Source: an uncultured Pseudomonadota bacterium
GTDB lineage: Bacteria; Myxococcota_A; UBA796; JAFGLY01
NCBI GenBank assembly: GCA_937912125.1
Contig: CALDOK010000522.1
Span: 1 to 40,113, forward strand
DNA: 40,113 nucleotides
Reading direction: 5' to 3'
Part shown: one piece after another, positions 1 to 6,192 of the stretch
Numbering within the stretch: position 1 is the stretch's first letter
Layout: every line of letters starts with the position of its first letter
Position numbers and translations under genes: made by a program
The notes under the pieces: model-generated
What the model was told of the DNA's origin: nothing
The model's database searches: none
The model's input: the letters and a program-made list of their open reading frames with translations, nothing else

Positions 1-84
1 CTGTCGGCTGTCGGCTGTCGGCTGTCGGCTATTGGCTTTTGGCTTTGGCTTTGGCTTTGGCTTTGGCTTTGGCTTTGGCTTTGG
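1..84. repeat. Degenerate short tandem repeat tract (7-mer grading into 6-mer)
   Basis: Four perfect copies of CTGTCGG occupy 1-28. Single CTATTGG and CTTTTGG units follow at 29-42, then seven perfect copies of CTTTGG at 43-84, ending in a G run. The stepwise change CTGTCGG, CTATTGG, CTTTTGG, CTTTGG looks like one array that drifted and lost a base. It begins at the window edge, so it probably extends further left. It lies beyond the 3' end of the signal peptidase gene and its translations are low complexity (Ala-Leu repeats on the plus strand), so I do not read it as coding. Confidence 0.9.
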
Positions 85-139
85 GGGGTTTTGGTTGCTT
101 TCTTGGGGGCTCTGCGGTGAGACGAGGCCGCTCATCACA

Positions 140-1147
140 TTACTTCGCGCCTAGTGCGTTGGTGGCTGCCGGGCAATCTTGGTGGGCGCTTGGCCTCAAC
201 CTCCTCCCAAAACGCTCCCAGCGGGGGGCGCCGGTGTCGGGGTCGAAGCTGGCCCAGATGCCTAGCACTGTGCCGCGCACCAGATCGGTGGGCATGGGGC
301 CCCACTGGCGGGAGTCCTGGCTGTTGTCGCGGTTGTCCCCCATCAGGAACAGGTGGTCCGCCGGGATGGGCATGCTGTCCAGATCGTGGCTCCACAGGGG
401 TGGACCCCACTGCACCAGGTAGCTGCGGCCGTCGGTGTCTGTCTCGACGAAGCCTGTGGCCGCGCCGTTCTCCGCAGCGGGCAGCTCACCCAGGTGGCAG
501 TGCACCCGGGGCAGGGCCTGAGCGTTGATGCTCAGCAGGCCGCGGCGGACCTCCACCACGTCGCCCGGCAGCCCCACCACGCGCTTGACCCAGGGCTTCC
601 CGCTGTCGACCAGCACCACCTCGGAGCGCAGGCGCTCGGGAGCCAGGGCCAGCTTGGACACCAGCACCAGATCCCCCGGCAGGATGTTGGGGGACATGGA
701 GGCCGTGGGGATGCGGAAGGGCTCCAGCAGCAGGCTGCGCACAGCCCGCACCCCGTGGATGAGCATCAGGTGGGCGCCGACCCAGAAGGCCAGGTACACC
801 CACACCCGCTGCACCGGCAGCAGCGGCGCCCGGCGGCGACGGCGAGCCAGCCAGGCGGCATGCCAGGGCAGCAGCCCTCGGGTGAGCAGCGGGATGAGCA
901 CCGCCATGGCCAGCCAAGCCCGCGGCCCGATGTGTTCCCCCGCGGCCAGCCGCCCCACCACCGCCGCGACAGCCAGCGAGCCGGCGGGGATGCAGACAGC
1001 CCACCACGGCGAGCCCGCGTACAGGTGACCCAGCCCAGGGCAGGAGCCGCCCAGCATCATGGCCAGCCAAGGGCGTCGGGGACCGGGGGGACGCGAGGGG
1101 ATGGGAGCCACCGGGAACAGGGTCGCGCAACCTAGCGCGGTGCGCAT
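140..1147 (-). CDS. lepB: Signal peptidase I with N-terminal membrane extension
   Basis: Membrane-bound serine protease (family S26) that removes signal peptides from exported proteins. The 335-residue product has the family motifs in order: catalytic serine S150 in IPTASMSP, catalytic lysine K188 in WVKRVVGLPGD, and the MGDNRDNSQDSR box at about 269-280. Before the catalytic part lie hydrophobic segments at about 30-65, 75-95 and 112-132. The first contains PGLGHLYAG, a motif seen in small multi-pass membrane modules. The extension makes it longer at the N-terminus than a minimal signal peptidase. The start could instead be one of the tandem Met codons at residues 30-31. The gene is divergent from the secreted protein at 1182. 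Family assignment is secure; the role of the extension is unknown. Confidence 0.93.
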   Translation of the reverse strand: MRTALGCATLFPVAPIPSRPPGPRRPWLAMMLGGSCPGLGHLYAGSPWWAVCIPAGSLAVAAVVGRLAAGEHIGPRAWLAMAVLIPLLTRGLLPWHAAWLARRRRRAPLLPVQRVWVYLAFWVGAHLMLIHGVRAVRSLLLEPFRIPTASMSPNILPGDLVLVSKLALAPERLRSEVVLVDSGKPWVKRVVGLPGDVVEVRRGLLSINAQALPRVHCHLGELPAAENGAATGFVETDTDGRSYLVQWGPPLWSHDLDSMPIPADHLFLMGDNRDNSQDSRQWGPMPTDLVRGTVLGIWASFDPDTGAPRWERFGRRLRPSAHQDCPAATNALGAK

Positions 1148-1181
1148 AGGATGGCAGGGTCAACGCCACATCGAGAGCCCC

Positions 1182-2213
1182 ATGACCCTGCCTGCCCTGA
1201 CCCTCCTGCTCGCCCTCGCCAGCGCCCCCACCCAAGCCAACGACACCGCCATCGGCGGCTCGGGGGCCGGCGTCTACCCGGTGGAGACCACCTCGGTGCG
1301 CCTGGTGCGGGAGCTGGTGGTCTTCCAAGAACAAGGCGACAGCTTCGCGGTCACAGCGGATCTGCACTTCCGCAACGACACCGACACACCCGCCACCCTG
1401 AAGCTGGGCTTCCCCGCCAGGATGATGACCATGGGTGATGGCGACCCCCAGGTCCACGACCTGGCCGTGTGGGTAGACGGCCAGCCCGTGACCACCCACC
1501 GGGTGGCGGTCAGGCCCGAGGAAGCCCTGCAGGACTGGTGGGAAGAGGTCTTCGTGTTCGAGGCCAGCTTCCCGGCCCACGCCGACGTGCAGATCCTGCA
1601 CACCTACAGCCTGACCACCGGCATGGACTCCATGGGAGGCCGGCTCACCCAGTACATCTTCCAGACCGGCAAGGGCTGGGCCGGCAAGGTCGGTCAGGCC
1701 CGCTTCGTGTTCCGCTTCGAGCGCCCTCCCATGGGCCTGCAGCTCCACTACGGCGACAGCGCGCTGCCACCCCTGGGCACGCCGCCGGTCCCTGGCAAGC
1801 CCAGGCAGAGCTACGTGGCCGGCCCCACCCCCACCTATGATCTGCTCTTCGAGGACGTTGAGCCCAGCGGCGATCTGCAGCTGCACTGGGACGGTCAGCC
1901 CTGGTACGAGCTGGTGGTGGCCACCGTGGACGAGGACAGGCAGTACGAGTGCCAGCAAACCTTGCAAGGCTGGTACCGCGGCCTGAGCGGCGCCCCCTGG
2001 GCCAGCAACCCCCTGCCCGAGCCGGAGCTGCTCGCCTGCTTCGAGCCTGCCTGGTTGCGCAACCTGATCTTCGCCGCCCGCGGCTATGGCTTCTCAACGC
2101 CCCAATGGCAGAGGACCTTCGCGGGCCGCTTCCCACCGTCGGAGCTGCCCTACGAAGACGCCTGGCTCACCGAGCAGGAGAGGCTGGCGGTGGAAGCGCT
2201 CAAGGGCATGTAG
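1182..2213 (+). CDS. Secreted DUF4424-like protein with C-terminal YARHG-like domain
   Basis: The frame is open from 1059, but I chose the ATG at 1182 because it begins a clear signal peptide (MTLPALTLLLALASAPTQA), leaving 343 residues. The body is beta-rich and resembles DUF4424: an early VETTSVRLVRELVVF segment, an FRNDTDTPATLKLGFP segment, then a long beta region. The last 60 residues (LRNLIFAARGYGFSTPQW ... AWLTEQERLAVEAL) match the YARHG pattern, a small extracellular domain of unknown function. The likely location is the periplasm or cell surface. It is a lone gene, divergent from lepB. No catalytic residues are evident and I cannot assign a role. Confidence 0.75.
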   Translation: MTLPALTLLLALASAPTQANDTAIGGSGAGVYPVETTSVRLVRELVVFQEQGDSFAVTADLHFRNDTDTPATLKLGFPARMMTMGDGDPQVHDLAVWVDGQPVTTHRVAVRPEEALQDWWEEVFVFEASFPAHADVQILHTYSLTTGMDSMGGRLTQYIFQTGKGWAGKVGQARFVFRFERPPMGLQLHYGDSALPPLGTPPVPGKPRQSYVAGPTPTYDLLFEDVEPSGDLQLHWDGQPWYELVVATVDEDRQYECQQTLQGWYRGLSGAPWASNPLPEPELLACFEPAWLRNLIFAARGYGFSTPQWQRTFAGRFPPSELPYEDAWLTEQERLAVEALKGM

Positions 2214-2215
2214 GG

Positions 2216-2560
2216 ATGGCGAGGCGCCGACTGACCCTGCCCCGGTCGAACGGACACCCGGATACGCGAGACCCAGGAGTCCCCAAGGCGAAACACGACT
2301 CCCCAGAGCTCGATGCCGAGGCTGTGCGCCCCAGCCGAGAGAGAACATGAGCCAGGCCCAGGTGTCGCGGGGCTTCGGTGTGTCCGAGACCTCAATCGGG
2401 CGCTGACTCGCCCGAGTCGACATCGACGCGGGTCGCGGTCCAGCAGGAGCCCTCACCTCCGACGAGCGTACAGAGTTTCCTGACCCTCGCCGGAAAGCCA
2501 GCCGGCTGAAATTAGTTGGCGAAATCCTGAAATGCCGCGACTCTCTCCGCGATGCAGAGC
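2216..2560 (+). pseudogene. Decayed IS3-type transposase OrfA fragment
   Basis: This stretch between two genes reads as a broken IS3-family OrfA. The frame from 2216 gives VPKAKHDSPELDAEAVRPSRERT and then stops at 2348. The next frame, from 2347, gives MSQAQVSRGFGVSETSIGR, a helix-turn-helix, and stops at a TGA (2404-2406) exactly where the family has Trp. Past that stop the same frame continues LARVDIDAGRGPAGALTSDE and then SRLKLVGEILK, the usual OrfA linker and coiled-coil start. So one frameshift and one nonsense change are visible. No OrfB, inverted repeats or target duplication were seen. It is a fossil of an old insertion. Confidence 0.7.
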
Positions 2561-2637
2561 CTGCGGGAGCCGGCGCTGGCGGTGTCCTGCTATCCTGATG
2601 TGCAGACGCGCCAGGCAGCGCCGCCCCAGGAGCAACC

Positions 2638-3090
2638 ATGGGCCTGTTCTCCAAGATCTTCGGCCGCTTCGAGCCCAGGCACATCGAGCTCACCGACCTC
2701 GGTGCGTTCCGCTCGACCCGGCACGGCACATGGAACGGTCACCTCGCCCTCCCCGGCCACGAGGCCCCCATCCCCGTCATCCTCGCCGGCGCGCCCGAGC
2801 CCCCCAGCGACGCGCAGCACGCCTTCCTCCTCGAGCTCCGCGGCCGCTTCGAGGAGCTCGAGGCGGCGATGGCCCGCACGCTCTTCGAAGGCATCGACCC
2901 GCTGGACGACGGCTCGAGCCCCGAGCAGGTCTTCGCCCACATGCGGCTACTCCGGCTCCACATCCCGGCCGACGCGAGCCCTCCCGCGACCTGGGAGCTC
3001 TCCTACGAGCACACCCAGGACCAGGGGGAGCACCTGTTCACCGTGCACATGCTCGGCTGGGAGCACCAGGGCTTCTCGATGGACGGCTGA
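2638..3090 (+). CDS. Hypothetical protein, 150 aa (possibly DUF6985-like)
   Basis: A soluble 150-residue protein with no signal peptide. Its start at 2638 follows a GGAGC ribosome-binding site. It opens with MGLFSKIFGRFE, then a beta-rich half, an acidic helix at about 60-90 (ELRGRFEELEAAMART), and a C-terminal beta segment ending HMLGWEHQGFSMDG. The layout recalls small immunity-like or DUF6985-type domains, but I see no diagnostic motif. It ends 15 bases before the convergent radical SAM gene and faces it, so it is not part of that operon. Function unknown. Confidence 0.6.
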   Translation: MGLFSKIFGRFEPRHIELTDLGAFRSTRHGTWNGHLALPGHEAPIPVILAGAPEPPSDAQHAFLLELRGRFEELEAAMARTLFEGIDPLDDGSSPEQVFAHMRLLRLHIPADASPPATWELSYEHTQDQGEHLFTVHMLGWEHQGFSMDG

Positions 3091-3105
3091 CGATGGCGAC
3101 GCCCA

Positions 3106-4215
3106 TCAGCAGGGCGTAGCCCGCACCCGCGGCGCGTAGAAACGACGGATAAAGCCCGGGTTCTCTTCCTGGAAGAGGATCGACGCCACCCGATCGCTCT
3201 CCTCGATCATGCGCTGCTCGAACCAGCACAGCAGGCCCGAGACGCCGCCCACAGAGCCGGTCATGGCGTGGTTGACGCAGCCGCACCAGTGCATGCAGCG
3301 GTGGCCCACGGCGCAGTCGGCGCAGTCGTCCAGGATCTTGTTCTTCTCGGCGATGAGCGCGTCGCGGCGCACCGGATCGATGCCCTCGAGGACGTCGCCG
3401 ATGATGACGTCGTCGCGGTCGTCCATGCCCACCAGGCGGTCGCAGGGGTACAGCCGCCCGCGGGGGCTGACGGCCACCTCCTCGCAGCCGAAGTCGCAGC
3501 GATCGCTGTTGGCGTAGCCCAGCTTGAGGTGGGTCACGATCTTGGAGTCGAACATGTTGAGGGTGAACGCACGACCGCTGCGGTAGGCCTCGATGTAGCG
3601 GTCGCCCAGCTTGCGGAGCGCAACCAGGAAGCGCTCGCGCTCGGGCTCTTCCCAGCCACCCTCGTAGTTGACGTTCATGGACAGGTTGCGCGCGCCCAGC
3701 TCGAGCAGCGCGTCGAAGCTCTCACCCAGCCAGTCGACGTTCAGGGGGTCGATGACCGCGATGACCTTGTTGCCCGGCCGCTGCGCGAGCAAGCGCCGGG
3801 CGTTGGCGGTGACCCGGTCGTAGCTGGAGGAGCCATCGGCGAAGCAGCGGGTGGCCTCGTGGGCCTGGCGGCAGCCGTCGATGCTCATGGCCACGTAGAC
3901 GTCGTGCTCGAGGAAGTAGTCCAGCTTGGCCTGGTCCAGCAGCACCGCGTTGGTGACCACCAGGTGGTACAGGTCGGTGCCGGTCTGGTCTACCCGCAGC
4001 TTGCAGTAGTCCATCACCCGGCGGATCATGTCCATCTCGAGCAGGGGCTCGCCGCCGAAGAAGCTGATGCGGTGCTTGCTGCCAGGTTGGGCGATGGCGA
4101 GCTCGACGCCAGCCTTGGCGATCTCCCAGGACATGGGGCGGGAGAAGTGCTCGCCGTTGTAGCAGTAGCGGCAGGCCAGGTTGCAGGCGTGGTTCAGGAA
4201 CAGCGAGACGCGCAT
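3106..4215 (-). CDS. Radical SAM/SPASM peptide- or protein-modifying enzyme
   Basis: A 369-residue radical S-adenosylmethionine enzyme. The cluster motif CxxxCxxC is C11, C15, C18, followed by FFGGEP (about 52-57), the SAM-binding GGEP motif. The C-terminal half carries a complete SPASM pattern: C240 or C244 ... G253-x4-C258, then C298-x2-C301-x5-C307-x3-C311, then C330. That predicts two auxiliary [4Fe-4S] clusters, as in anaerobic sulfatase maturases and many RiPP maturases. There is no sulfatase or ATP-grasp gene nearby. It lies 24 bases after the third of three paralogous lipoprotein genes and is probably co-transcribed with them, so those lipoproteins are the likely substrates (inference). 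The reaction cannot be read from sequence. Confidence 0.9.
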   Translation of the reverse strand: MRVSLFLNHACNLACRYCYNGEHFSRPMSWEIAKAGVELAIAQPGSKHRISFFGGEPLLEMDMIRRVMDYCKLRVDQTGTDLYHLVVTNAVLLDQAKLDYFLEHDVYVAMSIDGCRQAHEATRCFADGSSSYDRVTANARRLLAQRPGNKVIAVIDPLNVDWLGESFDALLELGARNLSMNVNYEGGWEEPERERFLVALRKLGDRYIEAYRSGRAFTLNMFDSKIVTHLKLGYANSDRCDFGCEEVAVSPRGRLYPCDRLVGMDDRDDVIIGDVLEGIDPVRRDALIAEKNKILDDCADCAVGHRCMHWCGCVNHAMTGSVGGVSGLLCWFEQRMIEESDRVASILFQEENPGFIRRFYAPRVRATPC

Positions 4216-4239
4216 GGGGCACCCGTGGTTCTGTTGGTT

Positions 4240-4794
4240 CTACTCGGCCGGGAGTGTGTCGACGCTCAGCTGGACCTCGAGGATCGCGTCGGTCTCGTCA
4301 CCCACCAGCACAGCGAACAGGACCTCGAGGGCTCCAAGGATCTCGGCCTCGATCTCCACGAACTCCCCGCCCGCAGCCAGCTCGCCCAGAGGGTGCCGCA
4401 GCAACACGGCGTCGATGGCCTCGAGGGCTTCCTCGGCGTGGTCCTCGATCCAGTACAGGGTGGACCAGTCGTCGATACGCACCTGCACGTGGTAGCCCAC
4501 CACGCCTTGATCATCGGGGTAGGCCACGTCGTGGCTGCCGGTCTCGGGCAGGGCGATGGGGTGGTCCTGGGCGGGCGCCTCCATGTCACCCATGATGCCC
4601 GTCTCCAGGTGGGCCGTGTCGCCTCCCGGCGGCTGCAGCCCGCCGTACTCCTTGCAGGCGCCGAGGCCGATGGCCACAGTGACCACGCCGGCGCCGACCA
4701 CGGCCCGGCGGGTGGTCAGCAGGAAGCTGTGGAGGTCGGGATAGCGAGGCGCGAGACGCTGGACGACGCGGCGCCTGGACAGACCAGGGCTCAT
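4240..4794 (-). CDS. Tandem lipoprotein 3 of radical SAM operon (putative Tat lipoprotein)
   Basis: A 184-residue protein with a twin-arginine-like export signal: TTRRAVVGAG (R29-R30), a hydrophobic stretch, and the lipobox-like LGAC with C47. An acidic, Gly/Pro-rich linker containing DT follows. The core shared with the two upstream paralogues is ALPETG (81-86), YHVQVRIDD, LYWIEDHAEEALEAIDAVLL (about 113-132). The C-terminus differs from its sisters: DETDAI is followed by ILEVQLSVDTLPAE. The start codon overlaps the stop of the preceding gene in ATGA (4791-4794), indicating translational coupling. No known family recognised. I infer it is a substrate or partner of the downstream radical SAM enzyme. 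Confidence 0.75.
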   Translation of the reverse strand: MSPGLSRRRVVQRLAPRYPDLHSFLLTTRRAVVGAGVVTVAIGLGACKEYGGLQPPGGDTAHLETGIMGDMEAPAQDHPIALPETGSHDVAYPDDQGVVGYHVQVRIDDWSTLYWIEDHAEEALEAIDAVLLRHPLGELAAGGEFVEIEAEILGALEVLFAVLVGDETDAILEVQLSVDTLPAE

Positions 4795-5366
4795 CGCACG
4801 CCCACCGTGTCACCCAGGATGTCGTCCTCGTCTTCGTAGGCCAGGACGGCCAGCTCCACGCTCACGAAGGTGGCGGAGCCGTCGCTGGTGGCGTCCTGGT
4901 AGGCCTGGGTCAGGGCCGCGGCGATGCGATCCTCGACCGCGTCGTAGCCGTCGTCGTGCTCGTAGGTGGTGACGGCATCCTCGGCCAGCACCGCGTCGAT
5001 CACGGCCAGGGCCTGCTCGGCGTTCTGGTACAGCCAGTCGTACAGCTGGCCGCCGTCGATCTCCACGGCCAGGCGGTACTGGATCCATCCCCAGGGTTCG
5101 GTGAAGTAGAGATCCCGGGCACCGTCGAGGGGCAGCAGCAGGCTGTAGGTCTCGGCGGTCTCAGCGATCATGCCGTCGAGGTGGTAGCCGGTGTCCTCGT
5201 CGGGCTTGGGAAACAGGACTCCGCCCTCGAGCCAGTCACAGCCGGTGGTCGCGCCCACCATGCCCGCGACCAGGCCCACGCCGGCCCGGCGACCATAGCG
5301 CTTGATGAAGGCCCTGACGTGGGGGTACGCGGGGGCCGTGCTGCCAGACTTCTTGCACCGCTTCAT
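4791..5366 (-). CDS. Tandem lipoprotein 2 of radical SAM operon (putative Tat lipoprotein)
   Basis: The frame runs further upstream, but the ATG at 5366 has AGGAG seven bases before it and gives an N-terminus that aligns with its neighbours. The result is 191 residues. YPHVRAFIKRYGRRAGVG contains R26-R27, then a hydrophobic stretch and TTGC (C43), a lipoprotein-type cleavage site. The shared core follows: LLPLDGARDLYF, W.QYRLAVEIDGGQLYDWL, then AEQALAVIDAVL. The tail VSVELAVLAYEDEDDILGD matches that of paralogue 1 (Y-x-DE-x-DI-x-GD). The gene starts 13 bases after paralogue 1 ends and overlaps paralogue 3 by four bases. Unrecognised family; candidate substrate of the radical SAM enzyme. Confidence 0.75.
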   Translation of the reverse strand: MKRCKKSGSTAPAYPHVRAFIKRYGRRAGVGLVAGMVGATTGCDWLEGGVLFPKPDEDTGYHLDGMIAETAETYSLLLPLDGARDLYFTEPWGWIQYRLAVEIDGGQLYDWLYQNAEQALAVIDAVLAEDAVTTYEHDDGYDAVEDRIAAALTQAYQDATSDGSATFVSVELAVLAYEDEDDILGDTVGVR

Positions 5367-5379
5367 GGGAACTCCTGGG

Positions 5380-5967
5380 CTAGCCGATGTCGCCGTCGAT
5401 GTCGTTCTCGTCGGTGTAGTTGACGATGGTGAGCGAGACCTCGCGGAAGGCGCTGGTGTCGCTGCTGGGGGCGCCAGCCATGGCGTCGGCCAGGGCCTGC
5501 ATGATCTCGTGCACGATAGCCGGATCGTGGGTGTAGCCCTGGTAGTCCGAGACGGGGCGCGCCAGCAGGGCGGCGTCGATGACCGCCAGGGCACGCTCGG
5601 GATCGTCGGTGATCCACTGCAACAGCGCGTGATCCTCGATCACCAGATCCACGTGGTAGTCGAACTGGCCCCACATGGGGCTCTCGAACTGCAGGTTGCG
5701 ATCGCCGACCTCGGGCAGGGCCATGTAGTAGACCTCGCCAGTCTCACCGATGTCTCCGGGGATGGCCCCGGTGTCCTGCCGGGCGGTGTCGCCGGTGTCG
5801 ATCCACACCATGTCGCCGTCGACTTGCTGCTGCCAGGGCCAGAAGCATCCGGTGGCGGCCACGCCGACCACCAAGCCCAGGCCGGCACGGCGGCTGTACA
5901 GGCGAACATAGCGGCCGATGTCGGGGTAGCGGCCGGTGCAGTAGCTGATCTTCTTCTGGCGCTGCAT
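5380..5967 (-). CDS. Tandem lipoprotein 1 of radical SAM operon (putative Tat lipoprotein)
   Basis: First gene of the operon. The ATG at 5967 is preceded by a good GAGGTGA site; the open frame upstream of it has no support. The product is 195 residues: YPDIGRYVRLYSRRAGLG with R26-R27, a hydrophobic stretch ending ATGC (C41), then a linker with DTGDTARQDTG. The core has ALPEVGDRNLQF, FDYHVDLVIEDHALLQWI and ERALAVIDAALL (about 124-135). The tail is VSLTIVNYTDENDIDGDIG. The N-terminal YPD...RR...GC pattern, the core and the AL.xIDA helix are shared by all three tandem products, so they arose by duplication. Likely exported folded and lipidated. No database family comes to mind. Confidence 0.77.
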   Translation of the reverse strand: MQRQKKISYCTGRYPDIGRYVRLYSRRAGLGLVVGVAATGCFWPWQQQVDGDMVWIDTGDTARQDTGAIPGDIGETGEVYYMALPEVGDRNLQFESPMWGQFDYHVDLVIEDHALLQWITDDPERALAVIDAALLARPVSDYQGYTHDPAIVHEIMQALADAMAGAPSSDTSAFREVSLTIVNYTDENDIDGDIG

Positions 5968-6061
5968 GGGGTCACCTCGGGTGAAAGATAGCGCGGGGCG
6001 GGGCCGATCGCAGGCGGAACGCGCGGGCGAGCGCGAGGATCGACGAAACATCAGAGACAGA

Positions 6062-6077
6062 AGCACGAACCATGCCA
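6062..6077 (-). promoter_or_regulatory. Candidate sigma-54 (-24/-12) promoter for the lipoprotein/radical SAM operon
   Basis: Read on the minus strand the sequence is TGGCATGGTTCGTGCT. It matches the sigma-54 consensus TGGCACG-N4-TTGCW at ten of twelve defined positions and keeps the GG-N10-GC spacing. It sits about 95 bases upstream of the ATG at 5967, leaving a plausible leader of roughly 80 bases. Matches this good occur by chance a few times per 40 kb, so position is the main support. No enhancer-binding protein gene is in the window. Confidence 0.3.
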
Positions 6078-6192
6078 CGACGCTCGAAAGCCAGCTTTGC
6101 GCCAAAATGTGCGCCCAGGAGGGCAGGATCGCGACACGAGGATCCCGGGACAGGCCAACGCTCCAGGCGTGGCACCCGCGACCGACACCGTC

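Noticed and set aside
3106..4215. Anaerobic sulfatase maturase
   Set aside because: The SPASM pattern fits, but no sulfatase gene is near and the upstream partners are novel lipoproteins.
3268..4839. 523-codon plus-strand frame across the radical SAM and lipoprotein 3 genes
   Set aside because: Antisense shadow. It spans two real genes and their junction and has no recognisable motifs.
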